NCBI GenBank assembly: GCA_019633425.1
Contig: WSUB01000427.1
Location: forward strand, 1 to 11,445
Reading direction: 5' to 3'
DNA from: Tulasnella sp. 424
Lineage: Eukaryota; Basidiomycota; Agaricomycetes; Cantharellales; Tulasnellaceae
DNA: 11,445 nucleotides
The notes beneath the pieces are model-generated. The model worked only from the letters and a program-made list of their open reading frames with translations. It had not been told where the DNA came from and did not search any database. Below are positions 1-7,923 of this stretch, piece by piece. Made by a program: the position numbers and the translations under genes. Positions within the stretch are counted from its first letter, which is position 1. Every line of letters begins with the position of its first letter.

Positions 1-226
1 GTTGTCGGTCGCTTCCACCGGGAGCACGTTCTGCTTGAGCAAAGCTCTGCCAACTAGTAACGGTCTTGTTGTGTCGAAGGCCTCTGAGGGAGCGAGCGTG
101 GTCATGCCCGTGCGGGCATGAAGTGATCGCCATGAACTTACGGCTAGCCTGAGCCGCTTCTCCCACAGCTCCCGGCACGTTTATGGAAACGGAGCATCGG
201 CTGATAAATCCCTCTACATCGAGGTA
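1..226 (-). CDS. Partial two-exon gene leaving the left edge, unknown function
   Basis: Minus-strand coding sequence in two exons. The upstream exon lies within 226-142: the frame is open from 226 after a stop at 229-227, and the true exon start is unknown. The second exon runs from 83 to the window edge with no stop. The 58-bp intron (141-84) has a GTAAGT donor, a CTCAG acceptor and matching phase (one base before, two after). The spliced frame passes through NVPGAVGEAAQAS and then QAFDTTRPLLVGRAL. The intron contains an 8-bp perfect inverted repeat. I do not recognise a family. Just upstream, around 240-300, another frame also looks coding, so either a further exon or a one-base frameshift lies there. 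The splice junction is well supported; the gene extent is not. Confidence 0.5.
103..120. repeat. Perfect 8-bp inverted repeat (hairpin) inside an intron
   Basis: CATGCCCG at 103-110 and CGGGCATG at 113-120 are exact reverse complements separated by two bases. The element lies within the inferred minus-strand intron 141-84. In RNA it would form a short hairpin between donor and branch region. No known motif is recognised. Confidence 0.6.
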
Positions 227-367
227 TCACGCTCGATTCCCTCATATTTCGTCCTGAACTTTGGCGCGCTCAGGAACTATCCTTGTATCCGAGAATCGCT
301 GACTCGTGTAGGTTTGCTTCTTCCTAACAACGCTTTCAGCTATCTTTAACTACAACAAAACTAGTCC

Positions 368-1338
368 TTAAGTTGTGATATTTAGTTTTGCGTCGATCTG
401 AGCCAATACGAAGAGGTCTGCTTGGGTGAAGTTGGTATCCTGCTGACTGAGTGAGCCACAGTCTAGTGCTAGAAAACGGACCTGAGAGCTGACCTACCAT
501 ATGTCTGAGCCGGCGAGGATCCACCAGTCATCCCTCTTCTCAACTATGGGTTTCATTGTCGCAATGTCCGCAGCGGCACTGCGGTCCGTCGGAAGACTTG
601 TCAGTGAAGGAGACGCCCGACGCGCTCCACGTCTGGAGAAAGTTGGCACCTTACCTTCCACCCTATGCTAACGAATCTCTCCGTCTACCTTGGTTTGATG
701 TGAATCATCGGTGAAAAGGAGATTCAGGAAGGGGTTAAGGTATCGCGAAGGAATTGGTTCGTACGTCGCAATGTTTTGTCATCGGGTAACGCACGGGCCA
801 CAGCATTTACTTCTTGACTAACATCCAACCGAAGACAAGCACATTAGTTCAAAGCACCAGAGTGGGCGCAATAACAAAACTGGCGACACGCATGGCACTA
901 TCACATGGCTCTTGTAGGTACTTGTTCGAATTCTGCTCGTCAAGATTTAAAGGTTTATGTAAATTCTGTCTTCGCAGCATCGAACGATGCATAAAAACTT
1001 CATTCCGCAAAACCCGACACCGCCCCCACTCCCAAGGCGCGATAAATAGCCTCCTGTCAAGGGCCAGATATTCATATCACTGCACAAGTTCGTGTATTCT
1101 CAGATGGCGGCAACTCCAACCTCGCAACCTTCCCGGTGACCCTCGACCGCGCCAGTCCTCTGTCCTGCTGTCCCCGATCTTTCAAGGCCTCGTAAGATGT
1201 TAAGAGGGAGGAAGAGCCAAGAACGCGCGACCAGGCAACTGCCTTACTGGCGCAGAGCGGAAATTCAGACGCTTGTGAGTGCTCTGGGCGATGCCCGGTG
1301 AAATGTGGCGTGATGTCGACCGACGACCTTCCCTCTTC
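368..1338 (-). CDS. Multi-exon gene of unknown function (3' end well supported, 5' part tentative)
   Basis: The last two exons are convincing: 662-498 and 446-368, joined by a 51-bp intron (497-447; GTAGGT donor, CTCAG acceptor, phase 2). The join gives DDWWILAGSDI followed by CQQDTNFTQADLFVLAQIDA and a TAA stop at 370-368. The acceptor before 662 is a CATAG. Further upstream on the same strand are three strongly coding blocks. One is 1338-1081, an ATG-less open frame through SSSLLTSYEALKDRGQQD. Another is 965-849, reading LNLDEQNSNKYLQEPCDSAM, reachable by a phase-0 intron 1080-966. The third is 817-724, reading NAVARALPDDKTLRRTNQF. I could not find a consistent phase for joining the last two to the 662 exon, so this may be one gene with a missed exon, two genes, or a damaged gene. 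No domain is recognised. Confidence 0.42.
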
Positions 1339-1482
1339 TTATATTTGGGTACCGCATGGGATGCCCGAAGCGCCCTCGAAATGATCCTTGCGCACTTCAC
1401 CACGTGCAAGCTCGAGAATTCCCAATGCCTCTTCTTCTCCACGTCCTCTACCCGTTCTCAGACGCCAAGTCCCGAAAAGAAA

Positions 1483-2148
1483 TCAAGTTTGAAGCTGATA
1501 ACGACACGAGAGATGCCAACGAGACGAAGGGAATTTGGCAGAGATCAAGGGAAGAGATTCTGGCAAATTAGCGGGATTGCTTAGGATTGCTTGCCCCCGG
1601 CGTGGACGGTATCCATGATGGCCAACACCTTCCTTCCATTTGTGGACCTTCATCTTTCGGCCACCCAGCACGGCGTCACCGATGGCTGCTGCTCGCCTCA
1701 CAGCTTCCTCCTCTGTGAGCACCTCCACCCAACCGAAGTCTCGTGCTTCAAGAACTTTTTCGCCGCGTTCAAAGATGAGGCCGTCAAATTCGGCGGATGG
1801 GTCGCTGGAGCGACCGTTGTGAGCATGTTGATTTCTGGCAAACTCCAGTTTAGCCAGCGAAAGTATGTTGCGCTTTAAGAACATGGTTTTATCGGGCGCT
1901 AATGATACGCAACGTCTGTAGGTTCACAGTCATCATCTTCGAATTCATCGACAACGCCATCTGAGGCTGAGCGAACCTTGATTTCCCGGGGATAGTGTCG
2001 AGCATGTGGATCCTCCTCCTCTCCCAAAGCCAACAATTCGCCGATCTATCAGTTCCGTTTGGCTACGTTTAGCGTGTGGAAAGTCTGGAAAGCTCGAGGT
2101 GGTTGGGGCATCAAGTTCGTTTTTCATTTCTGCCGTTTGTCGCCCCAT
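1483..2148 (-). CDS. Acidic protein with RRM-like half-domain, possibly RNA-binding
   Basis: Two exons are supported: 2045-1909 and 1834-1483, joined by a 74-bp intron (1908-1835; GTATCA donor, CTAAAC branch, TGCCAG acceptor, phase 2). The first is acidic (LLALGEEEDPHARHYP, then DEFEDDDCEPTDVA). The second contains ARDFGWVEVLTEEEAVRRAA followed by GGRKMKVHKW. This resembles the RNP1 strand, second helix and last strand of an RRM domain. The RNP2 half is not visible, so the assignment is by resemblance only. There is no ATG in exon 2045-1909. An ATG at 2148 opens a frame (MGRQTAEMKNELDAP) that would need a one-base shift or an unseen intron near 2050. This 5' part is antisense to exon-like sequence of the plus-strand pseudogene. 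The stop is TGA at 1485-1483 if no further intron exists. Confidence 0.45.
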
Positions 2149-3905
2149 TTCTTACACTTTCTTCTAGACACGGAGAACTCTGGCTCATCGCTGCATGCTG
2201 GGTCGCTCTCCTTCGCTACAAATACCTCACCACCGGCAACCGCATCACCGGTGTTGTCGGCCAACTCATCGGCATGTTCGACGGCACAGAATTCACAGAG
2301 TAGAACGCCAAGAAGAAGGCAAAGGCAAAGGCAAGGACGACGGCAGCAGTGTATCGATCAGCACTGGCATGGCTCTCGGGGTCGGAACAGGTTTCGCTCT
2401 CCTTGGATCTGGCCATGGATCCGTTTCTGTTTCTCAACCGACTTTGCCGAGACCGTCCACGTCGTCGTCATCCGGAGCTTACATCCAAGTCCAAGAGACC
2501 GAAACCTCGACTTCTTCCGCGAGTTACTATCATCATCACCGAGAATCCTCCACTTCTGCCACTTCGACCTCGCAACAACAGCATCCTACGTATCCGAGAC
2601 CTCGTTCGCCCTTGCCTGACAGGCACATCGTGGTCGGCGGTGGATACAAGACTTCGTCGGCAGCCGCTACCACGTCCGTCGCTCACACTCGTTCTCCCGC
2701 GCCCGTTCAGTCCCGCACCAGCCACTCTTCCTCCTCATCCAATGCGATCTACTCTGATGTCTAAGCCGTCTTCTCAGCCGCCGCAGGATTGTTCTCGCCG
2801 CCTGAGCCGCCGCGCAAGCTGGGCATCTTAAAGCCCACTCGACCCTCGACGCTGCCGTTGACGCTTGAGATTTCTTCGAGGCCGACCGGTGGCGGGAAGG
2901 TGGTCACGGAGACCAAGGTGACGCTCAAGGATGGAGAGCACGTCAGTGATGTTCATGAGACCGTGGCTGTTTATAATACCTCTACCGGCGTCTCGACCTC
3001 GACTGGTGGCACAAAGAGCACCGTGGTCTTTGAGGACACGCAAGGACACGGTATCAGCATTGGCGCAGGCCTCGCGGGCGTCGCAATTGGCAGGGTCATC
3101 GGCGCTGCTGGTTCTTCCCATGGCCAAATGTCCTTGCCGACTCCACCAAATTCGTCCATCGTCATCTCACCCTCGAATTCAACCTACGGTACTCACACGC
3201 GCGACACTTCCACAACGGTCGTTTCTCCCGGCCGCCCCGTTCCCGAGACTCCAGGCTGCGGTCCCTCGCAGCACGCGACGCAAATGGGATACGGCACAAT
3301 GTTGGGACTCCCCACGCCCACGTCTTCTCATACCCTGTCCGCTTGGGAACTCCGACTGCAGGTCCTCTTCCAGGTCAACCGTCGAATTGGGAGTTGTATG
3401 GAAAGCCTTATGAAACGCACCCAGGCAAGCCCGGCGGTGTTAACACGACTATTGCTACTCCCGGAGCTGTCGGCGACAAGACCACATCGACTTCCTGTCC
3501 CTGCGATGTCGACAACAAGGTCATCAAAAGAGTCCAAGATCTAGATAATTGTGACAAATGGGGACATTCTTTCCGGATGGCTGACCGTCCCGCCATATCG
3601 CCATTCAAAGTCGGTATCCGGCAGATGGCGATGCCCAGCTCTTTGCCGCCATCCCCGTCGTATGTGGATCAAATACTCTCGGCCGCTCTCGCACCCACAA
3701 TTGCGCACCAGGTCACTTGCTCCGATGTACCGACTGCAACAAGTCCTAGTGCACCAGCGACGATAGCGGTGGGCCGAAAGTCGAATATTTCGCGCTCCCA
3801 CACGGCAGCGTACCAAAGGGAATCAGTCACGTAATGGGTCGAGGGACCGCAGAAAGCCATTCGTTGAACAAGGTTTTCGCACTGGCTTATTCCGGCAATA
3901 ACTAA
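2041..3905 (+). pseudogene. Degenerate gene for a membrane-anchored, glycine-rich, Pro/Ser-rich protein
   Basis: The N-terminal part reads VWKVWKARGGWGIK, then a clean 53-bp intron (2115-2167; GTTCGT donor, TTCTAG acceptor), then HGELWLIAACWVALLRYKYL, a transmembrane-like helix, and VVGQLIGMFDGTEFTE. A TAG at 2301 then stops frame 3, while an obvious continuation (GKGKGKDDGSSVSIS) lies in frame 2. That frame runs through Ser/His/Pro-rich sequence, meets an in-frame TAA at 2762-2764, and continues for 200 codons with two glycine-rich repeats. Near 3330 it shifts to frame 1 (LGTPTAGPLPGQPSNWELYG). Near 3610 it shifts again to frame 3 (GDAQLFAAIPVVCGSNTLGR), with a further TAG at 3747 and an end at 3903-3905. 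Three frameshifts and at least two stops suggest a decaying gene; introns could remove only the 2762 stop. Assembly indels are the alternative. Confidence 0.6.
2319..2336 (+). repeat. Short ggcaaa hexamer run (Gly-Lys repeat)
   Basis: Three near-identical hexamers encode GKGKGK just after the first frameshift of the pseudogene. Slippage in this run is a plausible cause of the frame change between the transmembrane part and the glycine-rich part. Confidence 0.5.
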
Positions 3906-3949
3906 CTAAGCCTCAATACACGCAGAGATACCAACGTCCGTGAGATGAG

Positions 3950-4486
3950 TTAGTCAGCCATCTGCGCAAGCGCTTTCTGGACTCTTCTAACGTCCTTCAG
4001 CGCGGCTGCGCTATCTTTTCTCGCCGCCACCTTACTCCGGTTGGCAGCCGTTCTCTCGCGCTTCAACACAGCCAGCGTCTCTTCCAACGGCTCCATAGCC
4101 TCTCCCAATCCCGCCACCAGCCCTGTCCACCTCGCTATGTTGATGCAAATCCTCTCCGTCCGGTAATACAGGAAGTGAATGGATGACGATGTCGCAATTG
4201 CCGACTGCACTCTATCTTCCATCATTTCAACAACCGCCCATAAACCATCTAGCTGGTTCTCCAAGTTCTCCGCCTCTGCGTTTGAAGGGGGATTTTCTTG
4301 CTTGTGCGTGGCAGTCGGATTGATCTCACCATTGTAGGATGGAGCAGGGGAGGGGGGAAGTGAATATGGGGGGGCTGGGAATGCGGGTTCATCCCCGCTG
4401 TCAAAGAAGTCTGACATGGGAGAGTGGGGCGAAGCGGCGAGTGAGTAACCGGGAAGTGATGATGGGAGGTAGACGGTCGAAACCAT
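3950..4486 (-). CDS. 178-residue helical protein, unknown function
   Basis: An uninterrupted minus-strand frame runs from ATG 4486 in an ACCATGG context, a near-ideal eukaryotic start, to TAA at 3952-3950. Residues 1-70 are Pro/Ser/Tyr-rich and probably disordered. From about residue 70 to the end the protein is predominantly helical: NAEAENLENQLDGLWAVVEM, a central YRTERICINIARWTGL, then a strongly charged coiled-coil-like tail with LKRERTAANRSKVAARKD and a terminal KALAQMAD. There is no signal peptide or transmembrane helix. An internal Met at residue 24 is a possible second start. A TATA-like ATAAAAG (minus strand, 4505-4499) lies about 13 bp upstream of the ATG. The gene converges on the pseudogene with a 44-bp gap and is divergent from the next gene. 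I do not recognise the family; such short helical orphans are common in Agaricomycetes. Confidence 0.75.
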   Translation of the reverse strand: MVSTVYLPSSLPGYSLAASPHSPMSDFFDSGDEPAFPAPPYSLPPSPAPSYNGEINPTATHKQENPPSNAEAENLENQLDGLWAVVEMMEDRVQSAIATSSSIHFLYYRTERICINIARWTGLVAGLGEAMEPLEETLAVLKRERTAANRSKVAARKDSAAALKDVRRVQKALAQMAD

Positions 4487-4976
4487 GGTTGGCTCGGTCT
4501 TTTATCATTCGTAGAGGCGACGGTCCGCAAGCGAGGTCAGCCCATTTTCTTTGTCCTGCCTTCTGCCAACGTTGGCTTACCTCAACATTCTTCCTAGGAC
4601 TTGGCCAACAAACGGTACCACCAGTGACGCTTCAGACCTCATATTCTTTGTTGAGACTCAACGGCGGGAAGTTCGTTTTAGCTTCTGTTTTGTTTTTGTT
4701 TTCTTCAGGCTCAATGATAGGTGTTCATTTTGACCCCTCTCCTCGCTTTCCGCTGGGCAGCTGCCCACCTCATGTGACGTCGACTTCCCTTTCATGTGCA
4801 ACCACTTCTCAACAATTCACCGTGCTTGTTGACCTGAAAGACCTCAACGTCTGCCTATCAGCCCTCAGCCCATCGCTGCCTACAAATACATCTCTGAATG
4901 CCACGTCTCCACTTCCGGCATTCACCCATTTCACCCGCTCTCCGACTTCCACTACCTCCGACTTGCGATTGCCATC
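4487..4976. promoter_or_regulatory. 490-bp bidirectional promoter region with a CRE-like site
   Basis: This gap separates the divergent genes at 4486 (minus) and 4977 (plus). TGACGTCG at 4775-4782 is one base from the ATF/CREB palindrome TGACGTCA. The 60 bp before the plus-strand ATG are pyrimidine-rich, as is usual around fungal transcription starts. A 213-codon plus frame crosses the region, but it overlaps the minus-strand gene and has no protein-like features, so I regard it as chance. Confidence 0.4.
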
Positions 4977-5672
4977 ATGATCATGTCCGCCCCCGGAAGC
5001 AACAATGTACCTTTTCTCCTCCAATACATCTTTTCGAGTTTTCTGACACCTTGCACGCGATTAGGACTTTATGGAGATCGACCCATTTGAAAATCCCGAC
5101 CACGTCGACAACCCTGCAAACGATCCAGCTACCGACAATCAGGCAGAGATCCTCAACGACAACATCTCTGCCATTGAGGACGACCTCATCTCCATTCTAT
5201 CCGATGCGCCTGCAGCTCCAGCTCCAGCTCCAGCTCCAGCCGCCGCTGCCACCCCCCCAACAATTAGCGTCAATGTTTGTGCTCATGGAAGGGCAAGTGT
5301 CCTGCTCCTTGCCGCGATCCTTGCTGGTGTTGTGATCATTGCAATCTTTATGGGGGCAAGTGGTTTTCTGTCCGACTTTGTCAACTTTCGTGCTAACAAC
5401 TTGGACAGGCAACATTGTTCTTTGTACATGACGTTGCATCTCTCGTCAAAACTCACAAGGACGTCCAGGTACTGAAGCTTAGAGAACTTCGAGCATGGAC
5501 CAACACTATCGAGGCACATGTAGATGTCAGCACTCCCGGTACGAGTGTCCTCGAGTCTCTCCTTGTTGTCCTCGAAGTCCTATTGGTGAGTAAGGTTTTT
5601 ATAAGTCGCGCCCTTTCCCTCACGTTTACCCTTATCCATGCCTAGTTTCTCTACATTGCGTGGAGAGTGTAA
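4977..5672 (+). CDS. Small four-exon membrane protein, unknown function
   Basis: Exons 4977-5006, 5065-5355, 5409-5585 and 5646-5672 give 174 residues. Intron 1 (58 bp, GTACCT...ATTAG, CTGAC branch) is phase 0 and joins MIMSAPGSNN to DFMEIDPFENPDHVDN. Intron 2 (53 bp) begins GCAAGT and ends GGACAG with a GCTAAC branch; using the GT three bases inside it leads to an immediate stop, so a GC-AG intron is the best reading. Intron 3 (60 bp, GTGAGT...CCTAG) is phase 0. The N-terminal about 80 residues are acidic and end in an Ala-Pro repeat. A transmembrane helix (SVLLLAAILAGVVIIAIFMG) covers about residues 88-107, and a second hydrophobic tail (SVLESLLVVLEVLLFLYIAW) ends the protein. There is no signal peptide. 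If the GC-AG intron is wrong, the protein would start with the same 107 residues and end soon after. Family unknown. Confidence 0.7.
5215..5240 (+). repeat. gctcca hexanucleotide repeat (Ala-Pro)
   Basis: About four copies of gctcca encode the APAPAPAP linker between the acidic N-terminal domain and the transmembrane helix of the small membrane protein. The length is likely to vary between strains. Confidence 0.7.
5356..5408 (+). other. Probable GC-AG intron
   Basis: GCAAGT donor, TGCTAACAAC branch and GGACAG acceptor; 53 bp and phase 0. Splicing here gives a continuous frame into FFVHDVASLVKTHKDVQVL. The alternative GT donor at 5360 gives a phase that ends at TGA within eight codons. Confidence 0.6.
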
Positions 5673-6099
5673 CCTGCGTTCTCTGCTTGGACCTCCCAAT
5701 GTTTCGGGGCTCCGATTGCTTGACTATAGTGTACCCTTTATATTAGTCATTTCGTGCGAATGTCAATTCCGAGTCCTGGGCAATTTTTCGTCAGGTTAAA
5801 CACGTTCTCTATACATTCTTTTAGTGATAGACACCATCATACAAACAAGACGCATTAACTGGTCAGTTGCAAATACTCTAAGAGATCGTTCTTGAAGCTC
5901 CTCGGTGGTTACAGCGCGCCCCAACTTCTCCCCAAAGTTGCTTTTGCTTCTCTTCAGGTACTCCACGTATCTCACGATTGGGAGATTGCTCTTGACCCAG
6001 ACCTTGATGAAAAAGAGAGAAGTTTGGGAGTCAGTGAAACCCGTGTGTTTCCTATCTGACTTCCGCAACACCTTCTCTCACCCTTTTTGGAAGACAAGG
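5673..6099. other. 427-bp stretch with conflicting coding signal
   Basis: The first ~120 bp look like 3' flanking sequence of the membrane-protein gene. From about 6000 down to 5796 the minus strand reads VRYVEYLKRSKSNFGEKLGR and TTEELQERSLRVFATD, preceded by a branch/polypyrimidine/CATCAAG acceptor-like stretch at about 6003-6036, but no ATG is linked to it. The plus strand in frame 3 reads VSHDWEIALDPDLDEKERS over the same bases. I could not decide between them and call no gene. Confidence 0.3.
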
Positions 6100-6536
6100 A
6101 AATGGCGTAGACGCCCAATCCGAGAGCGCCAGACGGCATGGATCAACGAGGTCTTGCCGGATCCACAAGAGGTCCCCTCGACGGAATGGGGTACCGCGTT
6201 CGGCTTACCACTCTTCGCTGGCAAGGAAATCTCAGGAGTCGGCCATAAGCATGTCCTAGAGAGAATTAGGATTCAGTTATCGAGCGAGACGCAGGCAATC
6301 CTGGGACGCACTTCAACACCCGGCTCCAAGACGATCGAGCTCACAGGCGGCTCTGCTCGAGCACCAGTTGCCATAAGCATCCGTCAGGAAATGTGAACTA
6401 GGCTATTTGCGACTCCTCAGCTCCCGAAATCAACTACGGAAACGGGTGATTCAGAGTAAGTGGCCGCGATTGAAGATAGTATGAGTCGTATCCGCATAGT
6501 TCCGGACGAACAAGGAGAATTTGAGGAAATACGTCG
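6100..6536 (+). CDS. Putative exons of an unrecognised plus-strand gene
   Basis: Frame 1 is open with good codon periodicity, reading TAWINEVLPDPQEV, LFAGKEISGVGHKHVLERI and SSETQAILGRTSTPGSKTIE up to 6392. An 87-bp intron (6393-6479; GTGAAC donor, GATAG acceptor) would remove a TGA at 6394 and join in frame to MSRIRIVPDEQGEFEEIRR, which ends at a perfect GTAAGT donor at 6537. A second GTAAGT lies at 6456. No ATG start is found; the frame can be traced upstream to about 5905 without one in a good context. The downstream continuation would run antisense to the last exon of the minus-strand gene at 6542-7637. It could be a gene fragment. Product unknown. Confidence 0.3.
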
Positions 6537-6541
6537 GTAAG

Positions 6542-7637
6542 TCACGGATAATTGGTAAAACGGACCGGATTAAGGACAACGAGCGAGGTAAAGGAAAAGG
6601 AAACGTGACCAACATCGGTTGTCAGTAGCTCATCGACCAGGTAAGGGCGTTTGGGGACAACAGACATCTTTTGACCATGCTCCTGGGGCCGTTCCGTGTT
6701 CTCTTCATCGGAGCTCATTCCTGCTGGACTGAGCTTCTTGTATAGTGGCGCAACATGCTTGAGCTTGTCATAAAATTGATATATGACCTCCATTCGCCAG
6801 TGATAAAGCTGTGGGGGCAGACGGAATTGACGACATGTTGTTAGGGGAGGTGACAGGGTCATGCACTCACACGTCGCTTCCGTGAATTTTTGGCTTGTCT
6901 TGCACGTTGCATCATGATCATATCTGGTGTGTATGGTTTCGTGTAATGGACATTGGCCAAAAAAGAGGCTGGGAGCACTTCTTGACGAAGCATGGACCGT
7001 ACATCTCGACGGCGAGCGCTTGCCATTGCCTCGACGCGCATGCGTGTTTCCGAGTCGTTCCCATGCCCGTCATTCGAGCTACTCTCGTCACCTGGGCCCT
7101 CCTGTCTTCGTCTCCATACACGCTGATTCTCTCCGGCTTCCATTTCGATGTCCTGTTCCTGCACACGAAGCCGGACGTGATTTGCGGCGAAACTATGGGC
7201 TTGACTTGCATGGGTAATGCTTGTGAACCCAGGAATATGTGCTGCGGACCCCGTGCCCTGGGTGGGCTGGTATCAAGCCTGAAGGAGTGTGATTTGAAGC
7301 GTATGTAGAGTTGTTATTAGTGAAAGTGATTGGATCTGTGCTTGGTGTTGACGGCGCCGCTGCAGGTACGGGTTCCGGAGCCCTGGTGACGGCGGACGGG
7401 AGGCTGCCAGCGGGAGTAAATCCAAAAGGAATTCCAAGACTACCTGTATATGCCGGACCAGTTGGAAGGGGCTCAATCACTGTTGACGACGATAGGGTTG
7501 GGGTACGAAGGCGCCCCGATATGTACTGTGGTGCCGTTAGCACGGCCGAGCTTGTTTCGGGCTGAAGAGCAGGTGACTACGTCAAGAAAAATCGGAACAA
7601 AAAGCAGAAAAGCACTGACCGAGGATGTGGATGACAT
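6542..7637 (-). CDS. Four-exon basidiomycete-type hypothetical protein with GMSSDEE motif
   Basis: Exons 7637-7620, 7561-7370, 7266-6871 and 6808-6542 join at phase 0 throughout and give 290 residues. Introns are 58 bp (GTCAGT...CTTCAG), 103 bp (GTACCT...ACCAG) and 62 bp (GTGAGT...CACAG). The protein begins MSSTSS. It then has a Ser/Thr/Pro-rich segment (residues 7-70), a region with PGFTSITHASQAHSFAANHV and an acidic Ser-rich patch, a basic RARQAKNSRKRR ending exon 3 (residues 191-202; could be a nuclear localisation signal), and finally a helix with YQFYDKLKHVAPLYKKL before GMSSDEEN (232-239). From memory, many agaricomycete genomes hold orphan proteins with a Tyr/Arg-rich helix followed by GMSSDE; I know no function for them. 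The last exon may end earlier at an intron, since residues after VDELLTTDV look less constrained. An alternative 5' exon (7923-7744) could extend the N-terminus. Confidence 0.6.
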
Positions 7638-7743
7638 TCGCAGGTCCTTTTGTACTGCTTTTCAACTAAGTAATGAAAGTCGTTGCAACGAAGGACTTCA
7701 AAGTTAGCTCGGCCCCGCATGTTGCGTGAATCAAAACACTCAC

Positions 7744-7923
7744 CAGAACATCGGGTCCTGTCGTGTTTGCTAGCTCCAGGGGAACTTGTGCAATGACTGG
7801 AAGGAAAGGTAACGCGAAAATGGTGCGATGTTTGCGTCCGTCGGCTGATATGTGGCTGAGCTTTAAAGTGGATGGTGTTCTCTCGTCGCGTGTCAAAGAC
7901 GGTGTGGTTGTGCGGCCTTTCAT
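7744..7923 (-). CDS. Exon-like frame upstream of the GMSSDEE gene
   Basis: A minus-strand ATG frame at 7923 (MKGRTTTPSLTRDERTPSTL) ends at a consensus GTGAGT donor at 7743, phase 0. It can splice in three ways. One is to 7665 (acceptor TTACTTAG), reading on through a 46-nt exon and then GRANGTTVHIGAPSYPNPIV to a TGA at 7475-7473, for a 104-residue protein. The second is to 7646 (AAG acceptor), in frame with the GMSSDEE protein. The third is directly to 7561, also in frame with it. So this is either a small separate gene sharing sequence with its neighbour in another frame, or an alternative first exon. No family recognised. Confidence 0.35.

Noticed and set aside
1279..1584. 101-codon plus-strand frame and a possible plus-strand gene with a GTGAGT donor at 1275
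   Set aside because: The only strong downstream acceptor (1461) would need a 187-bp intron, well above the local norm, and the minus strand reads as better coding sequence over 1072-1338.
2195..2764. Treating the 189-codon plus frame as a stand-alone gene from its first Met
   Set aside because: The first ~40 residues are an out-of-frame shadow of the transmembrane exon; only from GKGKGKDDG onward does the frame look coding.
4339..4980. 213-codon plus-strand frame
   Set aside because: It overlaps the well-supported minus-strand gene and the divergent promoter, has an unstructured composition and no splice context. It looks like a chance open frame.
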